A stretch of 64,000 nt of DNA from Streptomyces sp. MMBL 11-1 (GCF_028622875.1 NZ_CP117709.1:3038001-3102000), one strand, 5' to 3'. Positions 24,644-33,949 are shown, counted from the stretch's first letter. Numbers and translations are program-made. The notes: a model not told the origin generated them from the sequence alone.

Positions 24644-25242
24644 CGGCGGACGTCCTTCCCGTTGATCTCGACGACGGGGAGCCCGCCGGGGACCGGCCAC
24701 TGGACCCGTTCGGCGGGGACGACCATGGCCACGCCGGTGCGGACCTCGGTCTCGCCGAAGACGAAGGTGTCGGCGACCTGTACGCCGGGGCGCTCCGCCT
24801 GGAGTTCCTCGACGGTTCCGTAGAAGAGCGCTCCGGTCGGGCAGACGGTGGCGCACATGGGGGCGAGGCCGTAGGCGGTGCGGTCGTAGCAGAGGTTGCA
24901 CTTCATCTGCAGCTTCGCCTGCAGGTCGATCTTCGGTACGCCGAAGGGGCAGGCGTTGACGCAGTTGGAGCAGCCGATGCAGCGGGTGGTGTCGGCCTGC
25001 TGCACCACGCCGTCGGCGGTCACCAGGATCGCGTCGGCGGGGCAGACCTCGGCGCACGGGGCGACCGGGTCCTCGCAGTGCATGCAGACAGTGGGAAGGG
25101 AGGCGACCGAGTGGCCCTCGTCGGTGTAGTCGAGGTGGATCATCGACTTGCCGCGGTGCGAGTCGCATTCGCGGCAGGCGGAGACACAGGCCTGGCACCC
25201 GATGCAGCGCCCCGGGTCGATGAAGATCGTTCTGCCCATCAT
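24640..25242 (-). CDS. Four-cluster 4Fe-4S ferredoxin-type subunit
   Basis: A 200-residue electron-transfer subunit of the molybdopterin oxidoreductase, related to NrfC/DmsB/HybA. Cysteine motifs for up to four 4Fe-4S clusters are present: CIGCQACVSACREC, CMHCEDPVAPCAEVCP, CIGCSNCVNACPFG, and CNLCYDR with CATVCPTGA. The start is one of two adjacent ATGs (25242 or 25239). It lies 6 nt after the catalytic-subunit stop and is coupled to the Rieske gene. There is no signal peptide, so a cytoplasmic-side location is expected unless it is exported with a partner. Confidence 0.92.
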   Translation of the reverse strand: MMGRTIFIDPGRCIGCQACVSACRECDSHRGKSMIHLDYTDEGHSVASLPTVCMHCEDPVAPCAEVCPADAILVTADGVVQQADTTRCIGCSNCVNACPFGVPKIDLQAKLQMKCNLCYDRTAYGLAPMCATVCPTGALFYGTVEELQAERPGVQVADTFVFGETEVRTGVAMVVPAERVQWPVPGGLPVVEINGKDVRR

Positions 25243-25248
25243 GGGGCC

Positions 25249-27576
25249 TCAGCTCCTCTCCGAGGTGCCACGGCCCTGGGGGGCCGTGGGAGGCAGCGGG
25301 TCGGTACGGGAGACCTGGGTCTCCGGGTAGGCGACATGACCGGGAGCGACCGGTGGGGCGGGGACCTCGTCGATCCGCTCGGCGTGCTCGACGCGGCAGG
25401 CGCACACCTTGTACTCGGGGATCTTGGACCGGGGGTCGAGGGCGTCGATGGTGAGGGCGTTGGCCGCGGTGGGGACGGGCCAGTGGTAGGGGACGAACAC
25501 GGTGTCGGGGCGGATCGCCTCGGTGACCAGGGCGGGGAAGACCTCGCTGCCGCGCCGGGTGACGACGCGGACGGGCTCACCGTTGCGGAAGCCGTGGGAG
25601 GGGTGGATCTCGGCCCAGGGGCGCGGGGTCTGTTCGACGAGGGCGCCGAGCCTGCGGGTCTGGTTGCCGGAGAGGAAGTGGGCGACGGTGCGGCCGGTGG
25701 TGAGCGACATGGGGTAGGCGTCGTCGTACGGGTCCATCGGGGGGTGCCATTCGACGACCTGGAGGTGGATCTTGCCGTCGGGGTGGTAGGTCTTCCCGTC
25801 CTCGAAGAGCCGGGGGGTGCCGGGGTGGTCGGTGGTGGGGCAGGGCCAGGCGATGCCGCCGGTCTCCTCCAGACGTTCGTAGGTGATGCCGTAGTAGTCG
25901 TTGACGGTGCCGGCGGAGGCGACGCGCAGCTCGTCGAAGACCGACCGGGAGTCGGGGAAGTCGAATTTGTCGCCGGCGCCGAGCCGTCGGGCGAGTTCGC
26001 ACATCGCCCAGGTGTCGGTGCGGACGCCGGGCGGCGGGTCCTGGGCCTTGTTGTGCTTGACCACGCGGGCTTCCGCGTTGGCCATCACCCCTTCGTCCTC
26101 GGCCCAGGTGGTGACAGGGAGGACGACATGGGCGTTGGCGGCGGTCTCGGAGAGGAAGAAGTCGAATTGCGCGTGGAACTCGGTGGCGTCGTACCCCTCC
26201 TTGACCACCCGGTAGTTGGGCAGGGAGACGAAGGGGTTGTTGCAGATGCCGATGAGGCCGCGGATCTCGCGGCGCTGCATCTGCCAGACCATTTCCATCA
26301 TGGAGGTCCCGGCGGGCGGGAGTTCGGACTCCTCGATGCCCCAGATCTCGCAGATCTGGCGGCGGTGCTCCTCGTTCATGATGGAGCGTCCGCCGGGGAG
26401 GAGGTCGGCCTTCTGGCCGTGCTCGCGGCCGCCCTGTCCGTTGCCCTGGCCGGTGATCGTGCCGTAGCCGGCGCCGGGTTTGCCGATGTGGCCGGTGGCG
26501 GTGCAGAGGTTGATCACGGTGAGGCAGTTCTCGACGCCCTGCGAGTGGTGCTCGATGCCCCGGGCGTGCCAGGCCATGGCCTTGGGGGCGCGGGCGAAGG
26601 TCCGGGCGACCTGGACGATCTGCTCGGCGGGGATCCCGCAGATCGCGGCGGCACGGGAGGGCGGGTATTCGGCGGCCTTGGCCTTGACCTCCTCCCAGCC
26701 GGTGGCGTGGGCGGCGAGGTAGTCCTCGTCGGTGAGCCCTTCCTCGATGACGACGTGCAGGACGGAGGTGAAGAAAGCGGAGTCGGTGCCGGGCTTGAGG
26801 GCGACGTGGATGTCGGCGGTCCGGGCGATGGCGGTCTCGCGCGGGTCGATGACGATGAGGCTGGCTCCCCGGTCCCGGGCCCCCCAGACGTACTGGGTCA
26901 TCACGGGGAAGCACTCGCCGACGTTGGAGCCCGCGATGAGCAGACAGTCGGTGAGCAGGATGTCGGAGAAGGGGTTGCCGGCCCGGTCGATGCCGAAGGC
27001 CAGCTTGTTGGCGCCCGCGGCGCTGACCATGCAGAGGCGCCCGTTGTAGTCCACGTGCCGGGTCTTGAGCGCGACCCGGGCGAACTTGCCCACCAGATAG
27101 GTCTTCTCGGAGAACAGACTGGCCCCGCCGAGGAGCCCGAAGGCGTCGTTGCCGTGGGTCTGCTGGATGCGCTTGATCTCGGAGACGGTGAAGTCGAGCG
27201 CCTCCTCCCAGGAGACCTCGCGGAACTCCTCGTCGCGGGAGCGGCGCATCAGCGGGGCGGTGAGCCGGTCGGGGTGGTTGACCTGCTGGTAGGCGTTGAT
27301 GCCCTTGGGGCAGAGCCGCATCCGGTTGATGTCGTGGTTGCGGGGTTCGACGCCGAAGACCTTGCCGCGGCGGTCCACGCGCAGATACATCCCGCACTGG
27401 ACACCGCAGAAGCAGCAGTGGGTCGGCACGAGCGTCTCGCCGTTCTGGTCGGCGTGCCACTGGTCGGCCGGGATGCCGCCCGCGTCCCGGAAGGCGCGGG
27501 TGCCGGGAGGGGCGAGGGAGGGGTCCAGGGGGATGAACGTCCGGCGGTCGGCTGCAGCTCGCGGATCCGCGGTCAC
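25249..27576 (-). CDS. Molybdopterin oxidoreductase catalytic subunit (NapA/FdhF-like)
   Basis: A 775-residue catalytic subunit binding bis-MGD and one 4Fe-4S cluster. The cluster ligands are Cys54, Cys57, Cys61 and Cys99 (HCCFCGVQCGM, then RLCPKGINAY). The predicted molybdenum ligand is Cys192 in NGRLCMVSAA, so it is a cysteine-type and not a selenocysteine enzyme. Further family blocks are LLIAGSNVGECFPV, the GYGTITGQGNGQGGREHGQ loop and the C-terminal SLTTGRTVAHFLSGNQTRR. There is no Tat signal. It overlaps the membrane-subunit stop by 4 nt (GTGA). The substrate (nitrate, formate or other) cannot be assigned from sequence. Confidence 0.9.
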   Translation of the reverse strand: MTADPRAAADRRTFIPLDPSLAPPGTRAFRDAGGIPADQWHADQNGETLVPTHCCFCGVQCGMYLRVDRRGKVFGVEPRNHDINRMRLCPKGINAYQQVNHPDRLTAPLMRRSRDEEFREVSWEEALDFTVSEIKRIQQTHGNDAFGLLGGASLFSEKTYLVGKFARVALKTRHVDYNGRLCMVSAAGANKLAFGIDRAGNPFSDILLTDCLLIAGSNVGECFPVMTQYVWGARDRGASLIVIDPRETAIARTADIHVALKPGTDSAFFTSVLHVVIEEGLTDEDYLAAHATGWEEVKAKAAEYPPSRAAAICGIPAEQIVQVARTFARAPKAMAWHARGIEHHSQGVENCLTVINLCTATGHIGKPGAGYGTITGQGNGQGGREHGQKADLLPGGRSIMNEEHRRQICEIWGIEESELPPAGTSMMEMVWQMQRREIRGLIGICNNPFVSLPNYRVVKEGYDATEFHAQFDFFLSETAANAHVVLPVTTWAEDEGVMANAEARVVKHNKAQDPPPGVRTDTWAMCELARRLGAGDKFDFPDSRSVFDELRVASAGTVNDYYGITYERLEETGGIAWPCPTTDHPGTPRLFEDGKTYHPDGKIHLQVVEWHPPMDPYDDAYPMSLTTGRTVAHFLSGNQTRRLGALVEQTPRPWAEIHPSHGFRNGEPVRVVTRRGSEVFPALVTEAIRPDTVFVPYHWPVPTAANALTIDALDPRSKIPEYKVCACRVEHAERIDEVPAPPVAPGHVAYPETQVSRTDPLPPTAPQGRGTSERS

Positions 27577-28682
27577 TTGAAGCCCTTCTTCACATGGGAG
27601 AGGTAGGCGCTGCCGCGCAGCACCCGCTTGCAGCGCGGGCAGTATGCGGCCCAGGAGTCGAAGTCGAGCCGGAGGTCGCGCATGGTGCCGCGCAGGTTCT
27701 CGACATAGGGGCCGGTGTCGATGGGCTCCTCGCAGCGGCGGCAGGCGAACACCTCGTCGTCCTTGCGGCCGGTGTACTTGAACAGCTGCATGCCGACCGC
27801 GGCCGGGCGCTGGACGATGTGGAAGAACTTGCCGAACGGGATGTAGATGAGGGTGAAGACGACCGACACCATGTGCAGGATCGCGAGGAACTGGTAGCCG
27901 CCGCCGTGCAGGAAGATCGAGGAGAAGGTGAGCAGCAGCCCCGTCACGGAGATGACGATGAGCGCGATCAGCGGCACCAGGTCGTAGGCGAAGCGCTGAC
28001 CGGTGGCGGCGCCGCGGTCCTTCATCCGGCGCCACAGGAAGTACGAGGCACCGGGGATGACGAGGACGGCGGCGATGTCCAGGCCGTGGAACATGAGCCA
28101 GCCGAGCACGTTGAGCGAATCGAACCCGAGGATCTTGAAGCCCCAGATCCTCATCTCGTAACCGGGTCCCGCACCGCTGCCGGAGGTGAAGGTGAACCAG
28201 CCCCAGGTAAGCGGGAAGGTGATCAGCGCGGCGAGGACGCAGCCCCAGAAGATCAGCTGATGGGCGGCCCAGCGGGCGTGGGAGCGGGCGCCGAGGAACT
28301 TCTGGAAGCCCAGATAGGTGGCGATCATCTTCGGCAGGGCGGTAGGGGCCCTGCGGAAGTTGTCCAGGGAGAAGAGGCTGCGCAGGCCCTGTTTGAAGAG
28401 GCGCCGGGCACCGGGGGCGGAGACCCAGACGGTGTACCGGTAGGCGACGCCGAAAGCGAGGAAGACCGTGGCCACGGCATAGGGGAGGAGAGCCGAGTCG
28501 AAGTTGCGGAGCATGCGGCTGCCGAGCACGATCGCGAGGATCAGCAGGGCGGAGACAGCCACGCCGGCGAGCGTCGCCCGGGTGGTGACGGACCGGGGGC
28601 CGGTAGCGGCGGAAGGCGTGCCCGCGGGGCCGCCGGGGGCCTGGGGCTCGGCGGCTGCGGTGGCTTCTGAGGGCTCGGTCAC
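27573..28682 (-). CDS. NarI/DsrM-like membrane subunit with C-terminal cysteine ribbon
   Basis: A 369-residue polytopic membrane protein, first gene of the molybdo-oxidoreductase operon. The start is GTG 28682. About six helices include histidines suited to heme b ligation (HQLIFWGCVLAAL, FHGLDIAAVL, LHMVSVVFTLIYIPFGKFFH). The ending GKFFHIVQRPA resembles quinol-oxidising NarI/DsrM-type cytochromes. The cytoplasmic tail adds two Cys-x2-Cys knuckles (CRRCEE, about 50 residues later CPRCKR), probably a zinc or Fe-S ribbon that is unusual for NarI. It likely links the quinone pool to the catalytic subunit. Confidence 0.75.
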   Translation of the reverse strand: MTEPSEATAAAEPQAPGGPAGTPSAATGPRSVTTRATLAGVAVSALLILAIVLGSRMLRNFDSALLPYAVATVFLAFGVAYRYTVWVSAPGARRLFKQGLRSLFSLDNFRRAPTALPKMIATYLGFQKFLGARSHARWAAHQLIFWGCVLAALITFPLTWGWFTFTSGSGAGPGYEMRIWGFKILGFDSLNVLGWLMFHGLDIAAVLVIPGASYFLWRRMKDRGAATGQRFAYDLVPLIALIVISVTGLLLTFSSIFLHGGGYQFLAILHMVSVVFTLIYIPFGKFFHIVQRPAAVGMQLFKYTGRKDDEVFACRRCEEPIDTGPYVENLRGTMRDLRLDFDSWAAYCPRCKRVLRGSAYLSHVKKGFK

Positions 28683-28876
28683 CCGGCCACCGTAGGACTG
28701 TTTGAGCCGATTGAACCCGTTTTGTGGCGTGAGAGGGTGACGGGGTCGCCCGGACAGTCGCACGGGCCCCTTGTCCGGGCGGGTGGCTTGCTCGTCGCGC
28801 CGCTCCCGCCGGTACGTTCGCAAGGCGTCGCCCGCACTCCCCTGCGGGCCCCGACCCCGACCGGAGGAGCCACGCG

Positions 28877-30040
28877 ATGACCCCCAGGGACCGCAGGGAC
28901 CCCAAGGACCCCATGGACCGCGTCGGACCCGAGGCCCGTGCGGCATCCGGGGACCGCGTGGAGCCGGAGGGCGGGGCTTCCGGGCGCTCGCCCCTGCTGG
29001 ACGCGCTGACCGATGTGGCCGGAATCCGCGTCGGCCACGCCGAGGTCGCCGGGGCGGGTGCGTTGAGCGGCACGACCGTCGTCCTGGCCCCCGAGGGCGG
29101 GGCCGTGGCCGCCGTGGACGTGCGGGGCGGCGGGCCGGGCACGCGGGAGACGGACGCGCTGGACCCGCGCAATCTGGTGCAGCGGGTCGACGCCGTCGTC
29201 CTCACGGGAGGCAGTGCGTACGGGCTCGACGCCGCGTCCGGCGTGATGGCCTGGCTGGAGGAGCAGGGCCGGGGCGTCCGGGTCGGCGCCGGACCCACCC
29301 AGGTGGTGCCGGTCGTTCCGGCCGCCGCCCTCTTCGACCTCGGCCGGGGCGGCGACTGGCGGGCCCGCCCCGACGCGTCGACCGGCCGCACCGCGGTGGA
29401 GGCCGCGGCAGCCACGGGGGCCGGGGAGCCCGTCACCGAGGGCGGCGTGGGCGCGGGCGCCGGCGCGATGGCCGGGCAGCTCAAGGGCGGCATCGGCACG
29501 GCGAGCACCCGCCTCGCCTCCGGGGTCACGGTGGCCGCCCTCGTCGCGGTGAACGCGGCGGGTTCGGTGGTCGACCCCCGGACCGGGGTGCTGTTCGGGG
29601 AGTACGGGACGGGGGAGCCGCCGGTCCACCCTCCGGCCGAGGTCCACGCGGCGGCGGCGCGGCGTCTCGCGCGGGAGCGGGAGGCGACGGAGGCGGCCGG
29701 GGCCGGAGCCCCGCCGTTCAACACGACGATCGCGGTCGTCGCCACGGACGCGGACCTGACCCGGGCTCAGGCCCAGAAGCTGGCGGGCACCGCACACGAC
29801 GGGCTGGCCCGCGCGGTGCGCCCTGTCCATCTCCTGACCGACGGGGACACCGTGTTCACGCTGGCCACCGGGCAGATACGGGTGCCGCCCGGGGACCCGG
29901 CCGCCGTCAACGAGATCCTGGCGGCGGGCGCGGACGTCCTGGCGCGGGCCATCGTGAAGGCCGCGCGCGCGGCCCGGAGCATCGAGGGACCGGGCGGCAG
30001 GCTCCTCTCGTACACGGAGCTGTACGGCGCCTGGTCCTAG
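28877..30040 (+). CDS. P1 (S58/DmpA-like) family peptidase
   Basis: A 387-residue protein; ATG 28877 behind GGAGGAG. The first ~35 residues are charged and variable. The family core begins LLDALTDVAGIRVGHAEV and continues with VVLTGGSAYGLDAASGVM, GGVGAGAGAMAGQLKGGIGT, VAALVAVNAAGSV and a C-terminal AIVKAARAARSIEG block. S58 enzymes self-cleave into two chains and act as aminopeptidases or amidases. The G-S/G-T cleavage site is not the classical DmpA one, so the exact specificity is uncertain. It is divergent from the molybdo-oxidoreductase operon across a 194-bp promoter region. Confidence 0.85.
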   Translation: MTPRDRRDPKDPMDRVGPEARAASGDRVEPEGGASGRSPLLDALTDVAGIRVGHAEVAGAGALSGTTVVLAPEGGAVAAVDVRGGGPGTRETDALDPRNLVQRVDAVVLTGGSAYGLDAASGVMAWLEEQGRGVRVGAGPTQVVPVVPAAALFDLGRGGDWRARPDASTGRTAVEAAAATGAGEPVTEGGVGAGAGAMAGQLKGGIGTASTRLASGVTVAALVAVNAAGSVVDPRTGVLFGEYGTGEPPVHPPAEVHAAAARRLAREREATEAAGAGAPPFNTTIAVVATDADLTRAQAQKLAGTAHDGLARAVRPVHLLTDGDTVFTLATGQIRVPPGDPAAVNEILAAGADVLARAIVKAARAARSIEGPGGRLLSYTELYGAWS

Positions 30041-30353
30041 CACCACGGAGCCGTACGGCGAACAGCACCACGAGGCCGTACGGCGGTCAGCGCCACGTGG
30101 TCGCGCGGCGCCTGGCGGCCGGTCCGGTCGGCGGCCCCCGGGGGGGCGCGCGGCGTGGGCGAGGGGCGCGCGGGCGCCCGACTCGTCGTCTGCGCAAGGG
30201 AGTTCGCCCCAACCGCCCGAAATGCACCGGGAACAGGCGGGGAACTTTCTGCGCGCGCCCCACGTTTTTACCAACCCCGGTCACGATGTCGGACCCAGGG
30301 ACTACGTTAAGCACGCACCAAGTAACACGCGGCGACGGCCTGGAGACACCACC
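30041..30353. other. Gene-free stretch upstream of DUF6227 gene
   Basis: The first ~50 bp hold two imperfect copies of a GCCGTACGGCG-containing segment. No convincing open frame is seen. An A+T-richer section around 30265-30330 probably holds the DUF6227 promoter. Confidence 0.4.
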
Positions 30354-31109
30354 TTGAGCGATCCGTACGAGACAACCGAGCACCACCTCGACCGACTCCT
30401 GCGACGCGCCCTCAACTCCTTCGACCTTCCCGACAGCACGGTCGACCGCCTCGGCACCGCGCTCACCCACAGCAGTTCGCTGCACTCGTCGCACCACAGC
30501 TCCGTGCTGCACCGCGAGACCTACCGTCACACGTATCTCCTCGCCGACGGCTCCACCCTCACCCTGTGGGAGCTGGTGCACAGCGGAGGCCGGGACGTGC
30601 GGATACCGCGTCGGCACGAGCTGTACGACGACGAGGGCGACGCCCGCATCGCCGCTTCCCGCCTCGCCGGGAGCTTCTCCGACTCCCCGGCCTTCGGCGA
30701 CGAGGGGGTGCGGGAGACCCCGGGCGATCTGGAGATGCTGACGCTGCTGATGTCGGCCCCGCCGGCCCCGCTCCCCCGGACGTACGCCCCCGACAATTCC
30801 GCGGACCACGCCCGCCGGGTGCTGCGCCGCGCGGAGAACGCCGACCGGCCGGGCGAGCGGAAGACACGGCTGCTCCGGTCCGCGTTCGCCCACCACATCA
30901 CCCAGATCTTCGGACGTCAGTGCCGCGTCGACGGCCGCCCGGCCGGATTCACGCTCTACGAGCACGCGTTCCTGCTGCTGGACGGCAGCGAGACGAGCCT
31001 GTGGGAGGTCGAGCACACGGCGACGCCCGACGGCCGCCACATGTGCGAGGTGTACGAGGACGAGCACGCCGCCCGTGCGGCGATGGAGAACCGCATCCGG
31101 ATCTGCTGA
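30354..31109 (+). CDS. DUF6227 family protein
   Basis: A 251-residue soluble protein with no signal or membrane segment. The start is TTG 30354 with GGAG 10 nt upstream. It contains two similar halves. Each has a line of the type TYLLADGSTLTLWELVH (about 62-80) and FLLLDGSETSLWEVEHTA (about 206-224), followed by a short acidic YDDEGDARIAA / YEDEHAARAAM segment, so it looks like an internal duplication. DUF6227 is characteristic of Streptomyces; its function is unknown. It converges on an MFS exporter gene. Confidence 0.75.
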   Translation: MSDPYETTEHHLDRLLRRALNSFDLPDSTVDRLGTALTHSSSLHSSHHSSVLHRETYRHTYLLADGSTLTLWELVHSGGRDVRIPRRHELYDDEGDARIAASRLAGSFSDSPAFGDEGVRETPGDLEMLTLLMSAPPAPLPRTYAPDNSADHARRVLRRAENADRPGERKTRLLRSAFAHHITQIFGRQCRVDGRPAGFTLYEHAFLLLDGSETSLWEVEHTATPDGRHMCEVYEDEHAARAAMENRIRIC

Positions 31110-31127
31110 CCGCTGACCCGGACCGCC

Positions 31128-31180
31128 GTGACCGGCCCGGCCAGCTCGCCGCACCAGCCGGCCGCGGCCGGGCCGGTCAC
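31128..31180. terminator. Strong hairpin between convergent DUF6227 and MFS genes
   Basis: Two 15-nt arms (GTGACCGGCCCGGCC and its exact reverse complement) flank a 23-nt loop. It is placed to terminate from both directions. Confidence 0.75.
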
Positions 31181-31218
31181 GCCTCCCACACGGGGGGCGG
31201 CCCTGCCGCCCGCACGGA

Positions 31219-32781
31219 TCAGCTCGCGCCGCCCTCCGCGTGGGCGTCGCCCTCGACGTGGGCGCGCGGCCGGGCGGGCAGCGCGAACATCACCAGGAAG
31301 ATCACCGAGAACACCCCGGCCACCCACCACAGCGCCTGCTGGAACGCGTCGACGAACGCCGGGCCGACCGCCTCGGGGGCCAGCCGGTCGCCGATCGCCC
31401 CGTAGAAGACGACGGACACCAGGCCGAGGCCGAGCGCCGTCCCCATCTGCTGCACGGTGTTGATCAGCCCGGACGCCGATCCGGCGTGCTCCTTGGGCAC
31501 TTCGGAGAGCACGGCGTTGGTCAGCGGAGCCACGACCAGCCCCATCCCCCCGCCCATGACCACCAGCGGGACGGCCATCTGCCAGGACGTGATGGCCATG
31601 CCGTACTGCTCGCTCTCCCAGAGGTAGACCAGCAGTCCGGCGATCATGAGGAGCGCACCGGCCTGGAGCACCTTGCGGCCGAAGCGGGGCACCAGCTTCT
31701 GCACGGAGATCCCGGCGGCCACCGAGACGGCGACGGAGAACGGGATGCCCGTCGTGCCGGCGCGCAGAACGCTCCAGCCGAGACCCATCTGCATGTACAG
31801 GGTCCAGACCAGGAAGAAGATGCCGAGGCCGACACCGAAGGTCAGCTGCACGGCGATGCCGGCGGCGAAGCTCTTGACCCGGAACAGGGAAAGTTCGATC
31901 AGCGGCGAGCCGTCCGTCCGCGCCCTGTGCCGCTGGTACAGGACCAGCGCCCCGAAGACGAACAGGCTGCCCACCATCGACAGATGACCCCAGAGCGGCC
32001 AGCCCAGCTCATGTCCCCGGGTGAGCGGGTAGATGAGCATCAGCATCGCCAGAGTGATCAGGGCGACGCCGAGCAGGTCGAGGCGGACCGCCCTGGGGGC
32101 CTTCGACTCGGTGATGAACTTCGCGCCGAGAAGCAGTCCGGCGATGCCCACGGGCAGGTTGATCAGGAAGATCGGCCGCCAGCCGAGCCCGAAGAGGTCC
32201 CATTCGGTGAGCAGCGCGCCCAGCAGCGGCCCGGAGACCGCGCCGAGCCCGACGATCGCGCCGAAGAGCCCGAAGACCTTGCCACGCTCGTGCGCGGGGA
32301 AGGTGGCGTGCACGATCGACAGCACCTGAGGCACCATCAGTGCGGCGGTGGCGCCCTGGAGGACCCGCGCGGCGACCAGTATCTCGGGGCTGCCCGCGAA
32401 TCCGCACAGGGCGGAGGCGAGCGTGAATCCGCCGATGCCGATGAGGAAGAGCCGCTTGCGCCCGTAGATGTCGCCGAGCCGGCCGCCCGTGATCAGCCCG
32501 GCCGCGAACGCGAGCGCGTAACCGGCGGTGATCCACTGGATCGCGGAGACCGAGGCTCCGGTCTCGCGTTGGATGCTGGGGATCGCGATGTTGACGATCG
32601 TGACGTCGACCAGGTCCATGAAGGCGGCGGTCATCACGATGGCGAGCGCGAACCAGCGACGCCGGTCGGCCGGGGCGGGGGCCGCGGCTGCTTCCTCTGC
32701 GGTCCGTGGGGCGGGGGTGGCAGGTGTGGTGGGTGGTGCGAGGTGCGACGCCGTGGGCGGCGGAGGTGCGGAAGTAGGCAT
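31219..32781 (-). CDS. DHA2-type MFS multidrug exporter (EmrB/QacA-like)
   Basis: A 520-residue, 14-helix drug:H+ antiporter. An Ala/Pro-rich N-terminus (about 35 residues) leads into the TM1 signature MDLVDVTIVNIAIPSIQRE. The loop 2-3 motif is GGRLGDIYGRKRLFLIG, and the exporter motif C region is LGAVSGPLLGALLTEW. The ATG at 32781 follows GGGAGGAAC-like sequence read from the shared intergenic region. It is divergently transcribed from a WYL regulator with a perfect inverted repeat between them, so it is probably repressed or activated by that regulator. The substrate is unknown. Confidence 0.9.
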   Translation of the reverse strand: MPTSAPPPPTASHLAPPTTPATPAPRTAEEAAAAPAPADRRRWFALAIVMTAAFMDLVDVTIVNIAIPSIQRETGASVSAIQWITAGYALAFAAGLITGGRLGDIYGRKRLFLIGIGGFTLASALCGFAGSPEILVAARVLQGATAALMVPQVLSIVHATFPAHERGKVFGLFGAIVGLGAVSGPLLGALLTEWDLFGLGWRPIFLINLPVGIAGLLLGAKFITESKAPRAVRLDLLGVALITLAMLMLIYPLTRGHELGWPLWGHLSMVGSLFVFGALVLYQRHRARTDGSPLIELSLFRVKSFAAGIAVQLTFGVGLGIFFLVWTLYMQMGLGWSVLRAGTTGIPFSVAVSVAAGISVQKLVPRFGRKVLQAGALLMIAGLLVYLWESEQYGMAITSWQMAVPLVVMGGGMGLVVAPLTNAVLSEVPKEHAGSASGLINTVQQMGTALGLGLVSVVFYGAIGDRLAPEAVGPAFVDAFQQALWWVAGVFSVIFLVMFALPARPRAHVEGDAHAEGGAS

Positions 32782-32799
32782 GGGAGGAACCTAGGCATC

Positions 32800-32824
32800 C
32801 ATCAGGTCAGATGCTGACCTGATG
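32800..32824. promoter_or_regulatory. Perfect 11-bp inverted repeat operator
   Basis: CATCAGGTCAG-ATG-CTGACCTGATG lies in the 61-bp space between the divergent exporter and WYL regulator genes. It is the probable binding site of the WYL regulator, overlapping both promoters. Confidence 0.8.
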
Positions 32825-32842
32825 GTCCGGCATCCTGGAGCC

Positions 32843-33949
32843 ATGTCCGACACCCCCGCACGACTGCTGAAACTGCTGTCGCTCCTCCAGACCCCACGCG
32901 AGTGGCCGGGCGGCGAGTTGGCCGAGCGGCTCGATGTCAGTCCGCGCACGATCCGCCGGGACATCGACCGGCTGCGTGACCTGGGCTACCCGGTCGAGGC
33001 GTCACGCGGCTCGGTCGGCGGCTATCGCCTGGTGGCGGGCGCTGCCATGCCACCCCTCCTGCTGGACGACGAGGAGGCGGTGGCCATCGCGGTGGGGCTG
33101 CGGGCCGGGGCGGGGCATGCGATCGAGGGCGTCGACGAGGCCTCCGTACGGGCGCTGGCGAAGTTGGAACAGGTGCTCCCCTCCCGGTTGCGGCACCGGG
33201 TCTCCGCGCTCCAGAACGCCACGGTGCCGCTGACCCGGGGCGACGGCTCCACCATCGACCCGCGGACCCTGACGACGCTGGCCTCGGCGGCCACCGGGCG
33301 GGAGCGGCTGAGGTTCGCGTACCGCAGCGGCGACGGCACCCGGACGAAACGGCAGGTCGAGCCGTACCGGCTGGTGAGCACCGGGCAGCGCTGGTACCTG
33401 GTCGCGTACGACCTCGACCGGGAGGACTGGCGTACGTTCCGGGTGGACCGGGTCGGCGAGCCGCACGCGACGGGGGCCAGGTTCGCGCCGAGGCCGCTGC
33501 CCGTCGAGGGCGCGGGGGGTGACGCCGGGGGCGGGGACGCGGCGAAGTACCTGGCCCGGTCGATGAGGCGGATGAAGCCGGAGCTGTGCCTCGATGTGTG
33601 GTTCGGGGCGCCGGCGGAGTTCGTGGCGGCGCGGCTGCCCGCGCATCTCGGGACGCCGGAGCCCGACGGGGAGGGCGCTTGCCGGCTGCGGACCTCGTGC
33701 ACCGATTCGCTGGAGTGGGTGGCGCTGCGGCTGGCTCTGGTGGACTGCGAGTTCTCCGCGCACGGGCCGCCGCAACTGGTGGCGTACCTGGAGAGCCTCG
33801 GCGCCCGGCTGACCCGCGCCGCCCTCGCCCCGGCCCCGGCCTCAGCCTCGGAGGGAGGGCGGCGCGGAACAGGGCGGGCCCCGGGCCAGGACCGGCCCCG
33901 CGCCACCCCGGAACGGGTGCGTCCGGTGGCGGACCCGGAACAGGGATGA
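32843..33949 (+). CDS. WYL-domain transcriptional regulator (YafY type)
   Basis: A 368-residue regulator; ATG 32843 with GGAG 2 nt upstream. The N-terminal winged helix reads ARLLKLLSLLQTPREWPG, then LAERLDVSPRTIRRDIDRL and GYPVEASRGSVGGYRL. The WYL domain (about 145-215) includes RLRFAYRSGD and QRWYLVAYDLDREDWRTFRVDR. A WCX-like C-terminal domain follows and ends in a disordered Pro/Arg tail. WYL proteins usually sense nucleotides or nucleic-acid-derived ligands. It likely controls the divergent exporter through the operator at 32800-32824. Confidence 0.9.
   Translation: MSDTPARLLKLLSLLQTPREWPGGELAERLDVSPRTIRRDIDRLRDLGYPVEASRGSVGGYRLVAGAAMPPLLLDDEEAVAIAVGLRAGAGHAIEGVDEASVRALAKLEQVLPSRLRHRVSALQNATVPLTRGDGSTIDPRTLTTLASAATGRERLRFAYRSGDGTRTKRQVEPYRLVSTGQRWYLVAYDLDREDWRTFRVDRVGEPHATGARFAPRPLPVEGAGGDAGGGDAAKYLARSMRRMKPELCLDVWFGAPAEFVAARLPAHLGTPEPDGEGACRLRTSCTDSLEWVALRLALVDCEFSAHGPPQLVAYLESLGARLTRAALAPAPASASEGGRRGTGRAPGQDRPRATPERVRPVADPEQG

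Noticed and set aside
25078..27606. An 842-codon open frame antisense to the molybdopterin oxidoreductase
   Set aside because: The sense strand has intact Fe-S and molybdenum motifs; the antisense translation is Val/Gly/Asp-rich low complexity typical of high-GC shadows.
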